A DNA stretch of 64,000 nt from Beta vulgaris subsp. vulgaris. Its lineage: Eukaryota; Streptophyta; Magnoliopsida; Caryophyllales; Amaranthaceae. Where the stretch lies: the NCBI RefSeq assembly GCF_026745355.1, contig NC_079208.1, forward strand, positions 49,861,816 through 49,925,815, written 5' to 3'. This document shows positions 46,283 to 56,816 of this stretch, piece after piece (position 1 is the stretch's first letter; the number at the start of each line of letters is the position of its first letter). The translations under genes and the position numbers were made by a program. The notes under the pieces were generated by a model, which was not told where the DNA came from, made no database searches, and saw nothing but the letters and a program-made list of their open reading frames with translations.

Positions 46283-47647
46283 ATGGCTGAGGAGATCGCC
46301 GAGTCTGTTTCACGTTTGAATATTGATGAAGAGGAGGACGAAGTTATTAACCTGATTACATTGAACCCTAATCCCGAAAACGTTGTCTCGCTGCTTTTGG
46401 TGGGCCGCCTGTTAACCGAACGAAACTTTAATGTTGAAGCGTTCAAAAGGACCATCACCACCGTCTGGGCGCCGGTTCATGGACTGGTTATCAGGGTTTT
46501 GAAACCGAACCTTTTTGCTTTTCAGTTCTTTCATTGGAGGGACATGTCGAAGGTCCTTGAAGGAAGACCTTGGTGCTTTGACAACATGTTAGTTGTCCTT
46601 AAAGAGGCCGAAGGAGATGAGCAACCGGACCAGGTATCTTTATTTTCTTCTCCTTTCTGGATCCGACTCAAAAACCTCCCCTTTAACATGAGATCTAATG
46701 ATGTAGTTAAGGCCTTGATTGGTAATATGGGAGACATACTTGATATTGAAGAGGATGTATTAGGTTTTGGCCGTTACCGACGTGTGAAAGTCATGTTAGA
46801 CATAACAAAACCTCTGCGAAGATATAGGAAACTGAGAGATAAGAACGGAAAAGATTTACAGATTGACTTCGCCTATGAACGGCTCCCTTTCTTTTGTTTA
46901 GCTTGTGGAGTTATGGGGCACTCTGAGAAAGACTGTCAAGCTGTTACTGAAGAAGAAAGGTGTGAGAAGCTTGGGTGGAATTTGGGACTCAAAGCCACCC
47001 CAAGAAAAGGTAGAACAAAGGAAATTGAAGAAGAGACCAAGTTCAAAAACTGTAAGAAGGTGTTGTTTGAGGATGCAGTTGCTTCGAAGAGAGAGATTCC
47101 ACCTATCAAACCCTTAGCATTAAAAAATAAAGTCGATTCTCCCATACAGGTGTGTGTGAGTAAGGATCCCAAGATAGCATTAAATGCTTTGGTTGAGGTG
47201 TCAGAAGTTCAACCACCCCTTGTCATAATGGAGCAGGAGGATTTGACTTTAAACAAAAGTGGGGACCCCCCCCATAATGCTGCTGTTTACCCACATTTTA
47301 GTGGGGACCTCTCCCTTAATGTTGCTGTACCTACAGGGAACAAGACCAACGAGAACTTTGTTTTTTCGGCTACCAAGGTTAGTACAAATGTCAAAGCTGT
47401 GGCATGGAAGAGACTGGCCCGTGGGCCTATGGAGGAAAAAGGAGTGCAGAGAATGGACCTGGATAATTCTGAGGTTATCCATAAACGAAGTGCGGATGGC
47501 AGTTTGGTATTTGATGCTGGTGAAGTCAATGAGGGGTATGAGGATGGTGAAGGTACTTTAAAGCGTCAGAAGCTAAGTATTTCTCCTGATTTTGTCTCCT
47601 TTGTGTCGGCGGAGGTTGGTGATGACCAACCCCGCCCGTCATTATGA
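46283..47647 (+). CDS. LINE ORF1: DUF4283 / zinc-knuckle nucleic-acid-binding protein
   Basis: Intact 454-residue frame. Residues about 35-175 fit the plant LINE ORF1 DUF4283 domain (WAPVHGLVIRVL, FQFFHWRDMSKVLEGRPWCF, FWIRLKNLPFNMRS, GNMGDILDIEED). Around residue 205 is a CCHC knuckle, CLACGVMGHSEKDC. The C-terminal 220 residues are low in recognisable structure. It coats LINE RNA as the RNP chaperone. The stop codon overlaps the ORF2 start as ATGA, suggesting termination-reinitiation for ORF2. Start chosen as the first in-frame ATG, 129 bp from the element 5' end. Confidence 0.9.
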   Translation: MAEEIAESVSRLNIDEEEDEVINLITLNPNPENVVSLLLVGRLLTERNFNVEAFKRTITTVWAPVHGLVIRVLKPNLFAFQFFHWRDMSKVLEGRPWCFDNMLVVLKEAEGDEQPDQVSLFSSPFWIRLKNLPFNMRSNDVVKALIGNMGDILDIEEDVLGFGRYRRVKVMLDITKPLRRYRKLRDKNGKDLQIDFAYERLPFFCLACGVMGHSEKDCQAVTEEERCEKLGWNLGLKATPRKGRTKEIEEETKFKNCKKVLFEDAVASKREIPPIKPLALKNKVDSPIQVCVSKDPKIALNALVEVSEVQPPLVIMEQEDLTLNKSGDPPHNAAVYPHFSGDLSLNVAVPTGNKTNENFVFSATKVSTNVKAVAWKRLARGPMEEKGVQRMDLDNSEVIHKRSADGSLVFDAGEVNEGYEDGEGTLKRQKLSISPDFVSFVSAEVGDDQPRPSL

Positions 47648-50600
47648 ATATCTTATGCTGGAACTGCCGGGGGATGGGCAACCCTCGGTCAGTTCGTCAA
47701 CTCCGAAGGTGGAGTAATTTTTACGCCCCTGCTGTAGTATTTTTGTCGGAAACCATGATCAATAAAATTGAAGTAGAAGCTTTAAAAAATCGTTTGGGCT
47801 TTCAGAATGCTTTTGGTGTCGCTAGCAGAGGTAGATCTGGGGGTTTGTGTTTATACTGGAAGGAGGAGGTGCACTTTTCTCTGGTTTCTTTTTCTCAACA
47901 CCATATTTGTGGAGATATTGATGATGGTGATAAAAAATGGAGATTTGTGGGGATTTACGGGTGGGCGAAAGAGGAGGAGAAGTATCACACCTGGGCTCTC
48001 ATGCGACATTTATGTAGTGAGTCCACTAGACCTATTCTTTTCGGTGGGGACTTCAATGAGATATTAAGCTATGATGAGAAGGAGGGAGGAGCAAATCGAG
48101 TTAGGCGTGAAATGGTCCATTTTCGAGAAGCTATGGATGATCTCTCTCTTCGAGATTTGGGTTACAAAGGAGTATGGTATACTTGGGAACGTGGGAACTC
48201 TATGGTTTCTTGTATCCGGGAAAGACTTGATCGGTTTGTAAGTTCTCTCTCTTGGTCGGATCTCTATCCCAACACCATGGCTGAGCATTCTTTTCGTTAC
48301 AAATCTGACCACTCGGCCATCATCATCCGGCCAAACCAAGTGGTTAGGCCTGCTAGTAAACAGAAGCGCTTCTTTTTTGAGACGAGCTGGCTACTGGACG
48401 AGACTTGTGAAGAAACTGTCCGGTCCGCATGGGACCAATCTGCTGGGGACTTTCTCATGGGCCGTATTGAAGCAATGGCCCAAAGTTTGAAGGGCTGGAG
48501 TAGTGTGAAGTTTGGTAATATTGGGAAACAAATTGAGAATGTTGAAAAGAAGCTTGGCCTCGCACAGAAGCAGCCCATTTCGGATACCACTTTAAGCTCG
48601 TGTATTGACCTCGAGAAGCAGTTGGATGACCTTCACGCTAAACACGAGGCCCATTGGTTTCTTCGGTCCCGAGTTGCTGAAATTAAAGATGGTGATAGAA
48701 ACACAAAGTATTTTCACCATAAGGCTTCACAGAGAAGGAAAAGAAACTTTGTAGCAGGATTGTTTGATAACCAGGGGCTTTGGTGTGATGATGTTCAAGA
48801 TATTGAAAACATTTTCACTGACTACTTTGACTCGCTCTTTTCCTCTTCTACTCCCTCTGAGTCTCATTTTGATGCTGTTTTGAGTTTTATTGATCCTATT
48901 GTTAGCAACGAATGTAATCAAAGTCTCCTTCAGCCTGTCACTAAAGAAGAAATTTTTGCTGCTCTACAACAAATGCATCCTTGCAAAGCCCCTGGGCCAG
49001 ACGGTATGCATGCTATTTTTTATCAGCGTTTCTGGCACATCATTGGTGATGATATTACTAGTTTTGTTAGTAGCATTTTACATGGTTCTCTGTCTCCTAG
49101 CTGTGTGAATCATACTAACATTGCTTTAATTCCGAAAGTAAAAACCCCCTCAAAAGCTGCTGAGTTTCGTCCCATTGCTCTCTGTAATGTGCTTTACAAA
49201 CTGGTATCCAAAGTAATTGTGATTCGTTTAAAAGATTTTCTCCCGAGTCTTGTTTCTGAAAATCAGAGTGCTTTCGTTCCAGGGCGTCTGATTACTGATA
49301 ATGCCCTCATTGCTATGGAGTTGTTTCATTCTATGAAATACAGGAACAAGAGCCGTAGGGGAACTGTTGCTATGAAACTGGATATGAGTAAAGCTTATGA
49401 CCGGGTCGAATGGGGTTTTCTGAGAAAGCTATTGCTTACTATGGGTTTTGATGGGCGCTGGGTAAATTTGATCATGAACTGTGTCTCGTCAGTTACATAT
49501 TCCTTTGTTCTAAATGGGGGAGTATGTGGCTCTGTTCTCCCGTCTCGAGGTCTTCGGCAGGGTGATCCCCTATCTCCATATCTTTTTATTCTTGTTGCTG
49601 ATGCTTTCTCTAAAATGATTCAAGGGAAAGTTAGGGATAAACAGATTCATGGAGCTAAGGCCAGCCGCAGCGGTCCAGAAATTTCTCACCTTTTCTTTGC
49701 AGATGACAGTTTACTCTTCACTAGAGCTTCTCGACAGGAATGCACCGTTATAGTTGATATTCTCAACCACTATGAGCTTGCATCCGGGCAGAAAATTAAT
49801 TATGAAAAGTCGGAGGTCTCTTTCAGTAGAGGAGTCAGCATCACACAAAGGGAGAGTTGAAAAATTTGTTGAACATGAGGCAGGTGGACAAGCATGTAAA
49901 ATACCTTGGTATCCCCCTATCTTGGTAGATCAAAGAAAGCTATTTTTGATTCACTTTTAGATAGAATTTGGAAGAAACTCCAAGGTTGGAAAGAGAAATT
50001 GCTATCTAGAGCGGGTAAAGAGGTCTTATTGAAGTCGGTGATCCAGGCAATTCCCACTTACCTTATGGGTGTTTACAAATTCCCCTCTTCCATTATTCAA
50101 AAGATCCACTCAGCGATGGCTCGTTTTTGGTGGGGTGCGTCTGATTCGAAGCGGAAAATCCATTGGAAAAATTGGGAATCTATGTGCACTTTGAAATGTT
50201 TGGGTGGTATGGGGTTCAAGGACCTCAAAGTTTTCAATGATGCTCTCTTGGGTCGGCAAGCTTGGAGGTTAGTTCATGACCCTCACTCTCTTTTCGCTAG
50301 AGTTATTAAAGCTAAATACTATTCTAGCTGTGATTTTTTAGAGGCTCCACTTGGGTGTTCTAGAAGTTATTCATGGAGTAGTATATGGAGTTCGAAGGCT
50401 CTCATTAAGGAAGGTGTGGTTTGGAGGGTGGGAAATGGTACCCAAATAAACATTTGGGATGATCCTTGGGTGGTTGATGAAAATGGGAGATTCATTACTA
50501 GTGAGAAAAATGAAGAGTTTACTACTGTTAGTGAACTTATTGATTTTGAGAGGATGGAATGGAGGATTGAGTCTATTGAAGCGTTGTTCAATGAAAGAGA

Positions 50601-51705
50601 TGTACGGTGTATTCTTGGTATTCCTCTTAGTTCTTCTCCCATGAGGGATGAATTGACTTGGGCTTTCACAAAGGATGCCGGTTATTCTGTAAAAACCGCT
50701 TACATGCTTGGGATGCGGGGGAATTTGGACAACTTCCATCAAGCTTGGGTTAGTCTTTGGAGTATGGATGTTAGTCCAAAGGCTCGCCACTTTCTATGGC
50801 GCCTTTGTTCTAACACTCTCCCTGTGCGTAGTCTACTGAAATTCCGTCACATGACGGAGGATGATGCTTGCCCACGGGGCTGTGGCGAGATTGAAACGCA
50901 AGACCATGCAATCTTTGGCTGCCCTTTGATACGTGACCTGTGGATTAACAGTGGCTGTGAGGCTCTCTGCCCGCTGGATTCTTCCATTTCTATGACTGAG
51001 CTCATTGTGGGTTGGTCCAGCCTTGATGCAAAAGTCGTCGCGAAAGGAGTTTTTCTGGCTTGGATTATTTGGGGAGACCGTAACTCTCTTGTCTTCAGCA
51101 GCAAAGTTTCCCCGCACGATATCCTGCTGAACCGGGTCCATAGAACTGCCGAGGACTTCGGTAAATATGCAGCGAAAATCTATAATCCCACTCCTCATCA
51201 GCCGGTTGTGAGCCCGAGAACCTGGACTGCGCCACCTAGGGATGTTGTCAAGCTAAATGTGGATGCCTCGCTCTCAGTGGAGGGTTGGATTGGACTTAGC
51301 ACCATAGCCCGGACTTCTGACGGCAGTGTTGTATTTGCAGCCACCCGACGAGTTCGTGCGTACTGGTCTGCTGAAATTGCCGAGGCAAAAGCCATTGAAA
51401 TGGCCGTGCGGTTGGGTAAGAGATTTGGTCTCCAAGAAGTTGTGGTGGAATCGGATTGTCAAACTCTCATTCACCGTCTCTCTAAGCATGCTATCTTTCT
51501 TGCAGAACTCGACATTATTCTGCATAATATTTTTTCACTTTGTACTTGTTTTAAGTCCATAGTTTGGTCTCATGTGAAACGTGAAGGGAATTATGTAGCA
51601 CACCATTTAGCTAGAATTATTCCTTTTGGCGCCGAACAAGTTTGGGAGAACCACTATCCTCATGAAGTGGCTCCTTATGTATTGATGGACAATTTGTCTC
51701 TATAA
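47644..51705 (+). pseudogene. LINE ORF2: endonuclease / reverse transcriptase / RNase H, frameshifted
   Basis: First part, 47644-49860 (738 residues): AP-type endonuclease with LCWNCRGMGNPRS, LSETMI, GGDFNEI and SDHSAII; then reverse transcriptase with FRPIALCNVLYKLVSKVI, SAFVPGRLITDNAL, KLDMSKAYDRVEW, GLRQGDPLSPYLF and FADDSLLF. A frameshift near 49855 ends this frame. A short middle piece (LLNMRQVDKHVKYLGIP) is readable in another frame, and a second shift near 49920 leads into the last part (to 51705): RT thumb (GWKEKLLSRAGKEVLLKSV, ARFWWGAS), zf-RVT (PKARHFLWRLCSNTLPV, HAIFGCPL) and RNase H (LNVDASL, AEIAEAKAIEMAV, VVESDCQTL, NYVAHHLAR). All domains are present, so only the frameshifts disable it, unless they are sequencing errors. 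Confidence 0.9.
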
Positions 51706-51759
51706 TTTATGATAGCTTGCTTTTCCCCTCAAAAAAAAAAAAATGTAAAATAATAATAA

Positions 51760-52057
51760 TGTATCATTCCAATGCAATGCATTTCAATGCTTTGCATTGG
51801 AATTAAATGTTTTTCCCTTTTCTTTTGAAAAACATTAAATGTTTTGTATTGGAATTATATATTATTCTATTATTTTGTATAAATATGAGTAATTAACTAC
51901 AACAATATATTTTTTATCTAGCGCCCCGGGACGTCCGTTACTAAGTGAGGGAGACCAAATCCAGACAAATACTATATAAAGAAGTATTTTACTCTCTCAC
52001 AAATGTCGAAGAGCATTAAAGTTTACGATTAGGTCTTAGAAAACAATTTTATCATTT
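51760..52057. other. Short non-coding gap
   Basis: AT-rich; contains TTCCAATGCAATGCATTTC-like repeated words near 51767-51800. Nothing functional seen. Confidence 0.3.
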
Positions 52058-53030
52058 TCTATATAAGGGAAGGGGGAGCTATGGTGTCCTCTTTTGAACT
52101 GACTATTTTGCCCCCCTTCCCTTACTAAATTACAAAAGGAATCTCAAAATTAAAATCTGGACTCAAACAAACTACCGAAAATTAATTTACAACACTCACT
52201 CACAAATCACTTAAAAGAAGAAACTTTACAAATCACTCATACAATTAAGAAAATCGATCATGTTATAAAAATCACACAAATCACTCAAATAATTAGGAAA
52301 CTTTATTAAAACTTAAAATTAACATACAAAGTAAAACTAATAACCTAGAACGTCAATACATACAAAAACATTTACTACAAAAATTTACTTACTAATCACT
52401 GTTCTCAAGAACCATTCACAATTACATACTCACAAAAGTTACATATAAACACAAATTTGAGAAAAGCATAAGATTTTGACGGCGATATCACACATTCATC
52501 CATTGGCAATATGCGAACTTCGAAAAAGGTACATAATTCTTTTAACCTTCAAAAATATTTCACATTAGTTGAAATAAACAATAGCAAATTAGACTGTTAT
52601 GTAGTTAAAAAAATGGAGATGACAACAATAAGTTCAAAAGGGCTTTTATACAATCAGACTCAAATTTAATTCATTTTCATATAAAACAAATTTAATTTTT
52701 TCTAAAAAAATGCCAATATTTAAATTTTTGCCCATAACTTTTGCAAAAAGTCCATGTTCAGAAATAAATTTTAAAAAACAAAACAATATCAAACTTTTTG
52801 CGAATAATTTTTGCAAAAATCCATTTTCTTAAAAAAAAAAAAAATTGCGAAAAGTAACGATTTTTGTTTTTCTAAAAAAATGCAATATCAAATTTATGAA
52901 AAAATCAAAACTTCATTTCAAATATAATTGAAGCTCAAAGTGTTAAAATTTAGAAAAGGACAAAAATTGAAATGATGAAAATTTCTAAAAATCAATGTGC
53001 AAACATAATTTAGAAGTTAGACAAGGAAAA
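52058..53030 (+). mobile_element. 3'-truncated Helitron, same family as 60652-62049
   Basis: Starts TCTATATAAGGGAAGGGGGA then GGTGTCCTCTTTTGAAC, matching the 5' end of the 60652-62049 element (reversed). Homology continues (GCGAAC-type junction, TTTTTGCAAAAGT motifs) to about TTTAGAAGTTAGACAAGGAA near 53010, then is lost before any hairpin/CTAG end. The first bases have decayed. Confidence 0.7.
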
Positions 53031-53179
53031 AGAATTATTTACTTTTTCATAGTGTTTCCTATATATAATGAAACTTTTACATATATTTGGACCCATCTCT
53101 TTCTATTATATAATAGCGATTAATTATCAAGGTAAAAAGGTTTATGTGAAATATCATTCAAGAATTAATGTACAACATA

Positions 53180-53762
53180 TCTCTATTATATAAGGGAAGG
53201 GGGGGCTATGGTGTCCCCGAATGAAGATACTATTTTACCCCTTTTCCTTTCTAAATTACAAACCAAAGGGAGATTCAAATAAAAATACCGGAAATAAAAT
53301 TATAACAACCACTCACAAGTCAACTTAAATCATAGAATTGCATATATAATTTACATTATACAAAACACTCAAACGATGAAACTTTACAAAAACCAAAAAA
53401 TTAACTTACAAACTACAACCAATACACTAGAACATCCATACATACTCACAAAAATTTGACTTGAAATCCAAGTGTCCACTTTCTTCACAATATATGAAGT
53501 AGTGTACAAATTATAATATTAGAAATCATAGATAAATTCAATAAAATCTCTATTTTGTTCATAGAATTTTGACCTTGAAAAGAAAAAAAAAGAGGTTGGT
53601 GAGAGACTTAAGTGACAGAGACTAAAGCAATTAAGTTTTTCAACTAAAAATAATTATAGTTTTTATGTCTAATGTTCAAATTTTGGGTTTTATATAAGTC
53701 GGAAAAATCGAGTTTCCGTCTTGAAAAGAATTCAAGCACGCATCGCGTGCAAAAAATGCTAG
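53180..53762 (+). mobile_element. Non-autonomous Helitron (583 bp)
   Basis: A|TCTCTATTATATAAGGGAA, GGTGTCC near the 5' end; hairpin GCACGCATCGCGTGC then AAAAAATGCTAG at the 3' end. Homologous to 63049-63640 (reversed). It is followed by A rather than T, because another hairpin-bearing Helitron end abuts it in inverse orientation. Confidence 0.82.
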
Positions 53763-54567
53763 AATTTTTTTGCACGCGATGCGGAATTGCCAAGAAAATG
53801 GGTCTGTACCCATCGTTATATTTAGTTTTGTATAATTGCCAAGAAAATATATGAGGATTATTGAGAAATAGAGCAATAAAGTATAAAATAGTTGTCTTTT
53901 TGTGTAATGAATACAAATATAATAGTATAAAGGTAAATAATATATGGGTACCACATTGTAAACATTTAGCAAATGTAGCAACTAAATTAAGACACTCCAA
54001 CATGACAAAATGTAGCAACTAAAAAAGATGGAATACATACTTCCTCCATTTTTTATTTATTTGCATAGTTTTTCATTATACAAGGACTAAGGTAGAGGTG
54101 ATTATAAGCCGGGCCGGATTTTGGCCCAACCTTGGCCAAAAAATTAGCTCGTTTTGGGCCAAAATCCACTAATTCGACCCAGGCCAAAAACTAACCTAGT
54201 TTTTCGTATTTAAGTCGTCACTTCAGACTGGGGCCACCGGCTGGCCGAAAAAATCGTTCCCAGAAACTCGCCTATTTTTGAGACGGACCCATGCATGTTG
54301 ATCACCTCTAGACTCTGGTGAGTCAAAAAAGATAAAGATATGAACCCCATGTACTAGAGAGAAATATATTGCTAAAATAGAAACAATGCAAGTAATAAAA
54401 AAATATCAAAAATGAGAAACGAGGTGAGTAATTAAGAGGAAGTATCATTCAAATATGAATTGGTTAGGAGAGTAATTCATTCAAATTGGAGGTAGATCAT
54501 TCGTTAGGTGTGGGATAACTAGCTCTAATAACACAAGTATATGTTATTGTTATCTTCAAGTATGCTA
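53763..54567. repeat. Arm B of the inverted duplication, preceded by a second Helitron hairpin
   Basis: Opens with AATTTTTTTGCACGCGATGC, an inverse-orientation Helitron 3' end lacking the rest of its element. 53820-54110 then matches 43919-44480 reversed, without the SINE. 54090-54300 is a G+C-richer patch (GCCGGGCCGGATTTTGGCC) extending beyond what arm A retains. Confidence 0.65.
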
Positions 54568-54778
54568 TTTCATCCACTCCAAAATTATTGCAACACTTAT
54601 CCTTATTTATCGTTCTTTAGTCAATGTAACACGATATATCTACACATGAGATCACTAATATTAAACAATTTTTTGCTTTTATTAATTTAACATAAATATT
54701 AACAGTACCTCACTTGCAACTTCCTCCTTTATTTTTTTATCAAAAGAAAGTGTTGCAATAATTTTGGAGCCGAAGAAG
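54568..54778. mobile_element. Stowaway-like MITE, copy B
   Basis: TA-flanked; ends CATCCACTCCAAAATTATTG and the inverse AGTGTTGCAATAATTTTGGA. Inverse partner of 43635-43848, 211 bp. Confidence 0.82.
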
Positions 54779-54799
54779 TACAACTTAGAGTTCACTCAT

Positions 54800-55070
54800 G
54801 GTGCACCCGAGTGTACCATGAGCATGGTACACCCAGGGGTATTTTTGTAATAAATTAGAAATTCAAGTGCTTATTTGACACCAAATTTGCTCATATGGGC
54901 ATTTTGCTTATTTGCTCATTTTGTAATAAAAGTGTTTGCTCATTTTCTTAAATGAGTAGAAATATTTGCTCATTTGTTCATTTAGTCATTTGCTCATTTT
55001 GCTCATTTGGAGAAAATAGTCTTGTGTGTACCATGAGCATGGTATACCCAAGTGTATTATAAATATTCTC
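54800..55070. repeat. Element bounded by GTACCATGAGCATGGTAC palindromes
   Basis: The palindrome occurs at 54813-54830 and, with one change, at 55028-55045. The interior is a T-rich tract of TTTGCTCATTT motifs. A partial copy is at 37088-37192. Type uncertain; perhaps a MITE. Confidence 0.5.
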
Positions 55071-55474
55071 GTGGAATTCACATTCTAATCGCGTTACCCA
55101 GGTAATTTACATTTAATGTTTGAATATTCTAACCTTAAGATTACAAACTAAATCCTAATTAGAACAGTGGGTTAGAACAATGTAGGATTTAATTTAAGAT
55201 GGTGTCCTCTTTAAGCAATTCTGCATCTTTACCATAGCTTATCAAATTGAGTACAAATTGTTTTCTTTTATAAAAATATAAAAATGATAAAAAGTATAAA
55301 TTGAGTAGAAAACATTAAATGTTAATTATATTTTGCACGACCCATCAAATGTAAATTTTTAGAATAATTTATCAAATATTTACCATAGCTTATCATATGG
55401 TTAACCTCTTTTCTAAATTGTAAAGAAATCCTAAAATGAGCGGGCTACCATCTTGGATACAAATTACAAAATAA
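55071..55474. other. Non-coding stretch, possible 5' part of a Helitron
   Basis: AAGATGGTGTCCTCTTTAAGC at about 55196 resembles the GGTGTCC block found about 30 bp inside Helitron 5' ends here, but the terminal TC is not recognisable. TTTACCATAGCTTATCA is present twice (about 55228 and 55380). Confidence 0.4.
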
Positions 55475-56031
55475 GCCAAAGAATTAGAGCAATGTTGCGC
55501 AAACACCTTATTCTTGTCACCCATTACGCCTATTGCAATGCCCTTCTTAAGGCCTTTCTCGCAAGTATTATTTGCATTGTTCATGGCAGTTGTCATTCAA
55601 GTCTTAACATCTTTATAAGCATTAGAGAAGAAGGCAACCAACGAGTCCTCGAGTTGGGCCATTGCATCAGTGTACTGATCGTTGCAATCCGTCAAGGCCT
55701 GCTCGATGCCAGGACCCATCGACTCTTGGTCCTCGAGCTTGTCACCAACCCAAGCAGCAATTCGGATCCTAGAGCCTTAGTTGTGTTAAGAGAGATGAAT
55801 GCCAGGGTCTTTAAATCCGCGGTGGCACTTCCTGGTTGTGCGGTGATGGTCTGAATGCATGATTGTTTGAATTGTGCCGTAGCACATGCCTTTTCTATTA
55901 GGGGATTCGGTCCTTTGCCAGGGTTTTTTTTGCTGAGTATAGGAAGGCCTCGAACGTTGAGGGCATCGGCTGCATATGGTTGTAGGATGAGGCTTAGAGT
56001 AAGAGGCAATAACATCAACAACACGCCCCAT
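55475..56031 (-). pseudogene. Broken copy of the invertase/PME inhibitor gene
   Basis: Near-identical to the gene at 56817-57404, including about 340 bp of its upstream region (55475-56369 against 56848-57745). Differences break it: two bases are missing right after the start codon (GGGGCGTGTTG against GGGGCGTGTGTTG), one base is missing near 55762 (the counterpart of a GCAATTCTGGATCC context reads GCAATTCGGATCC), and three bases are added near 55567. The last ten codons are replaced because the homology ends at GCCAAAG and runs into unrelated DNA. No full-length product is possible. Confidence 0.88.
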
Positions 56032-56369
56032 TTTTGTTTGAATGTTCAGATTTTCTTTAAATATTTTAAATGGATTGTGTATGTTTTAATATAAGCCTAG
56101 TGCAGTTTTGGCAGATTGTTTTTACGCTGGTATTTTTGTTTAGCAGAGAAATTTTGTTTTTTCTGGTAAAGTAAAGTCCAAAGGAATGGTTAGGAGAAAT
56201 ATTAACATCATCGGTAAGGGATTTTGCTATAATAAGAATGGGTCTATACTATATGGTGCTTGAATTCAATCACATTTTTAAGTTTATGTTTTTGATAGTG
56301 AAGAATGATTCCAAATGGGGGCCCTTTACGCCAATTATAAGCATTCCATCTAGGATCCTGCAATTTACA

Positions 56370-56410
56370 GGATCTAATTGCTTAAATTTATCGCGTGCAT
56401 ATGCAACTAG
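56370..56410 (+). mobile_element. Helitron 3' terminus next to the duplicated inhibitor copy
   Basis: TATCGCGTGCATATGCAACTAG|T matches the 3' ends of the local Helitrons (GCGTGC arm, then CTAG before T), but the left hairpin arm is altered. It begins exactly where homology between the two inhibitor copies stops (56369), suggesting the broken copy is cargo of this Helitron. Confidence 0.6.
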
Positions 56411-56816
56411 TATATATATATATAGGAAAAGGATCACGTGAAAATCCTTTTTATGCTCAAAACTGAAAAATGCAACATAAAATGAGCAAAAATTTGTAAA
56501 ATGAACAAAAGTTTCTAAAAATGAGCGAAAACATAAAATGAATAAAAGTTTCTAAAATAAGCAAAAACTTTGTAAAATGAGCAAAAGTTTCTAAAATGAG
56601 CGAAAGTTTCTTAAAATGAGAAAAATAGATGGTTAAAATATATGTCAATAAAACATGAAAATCAACAATTTCCGTTTAATTTGACAACGAGGTTACAACG
56701 AATGAATTGAGTTTAACCAGATTACAAAAATAAGAAACTTATAAAACTAAAGCTGGCGAAATTACAAGGGAAAAGAAAAGGCAAACATCACCCACGTATA
56801 AAGAAAATCCATGTTT
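56411..56816. other. AAAATGAGCAAAA tract and gene 3' flank
   Basis: A (TA)n run at 56411-56422, then about ten AAAATGAGCAAAA-type motifs (56470-56630), like those at 7094-7495. 56640-56816 is the downstream region of the minus-strand inhibitor gene. Confidence 0.45.

Larger units (their letters stand above)
46154..51742 (+). mobile_element. Full-length L1-type LINE, 5.59 kb, perfect 17-bp target duplication
   Basis: ATGTAAAATAATAATAA at 46137-46153 is repeated exactly at 51743-51759, directly after an A tail (51731-51742). Between them is a short 5' UTR, ORF1, ORF2 overlapping ORF1 by ATGA, a short 3' UTR and poly-A. The complete 5' end and identical flanks mark a full-length and probably young insertion. 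ORF2 nevertheless carries at least two frameshifts. Confidence 0.95.

Noticed and set aside
47249..51525. Minus-strand frames within the LINE
   Set aside because: Shadows of ORF1 and ORF2.
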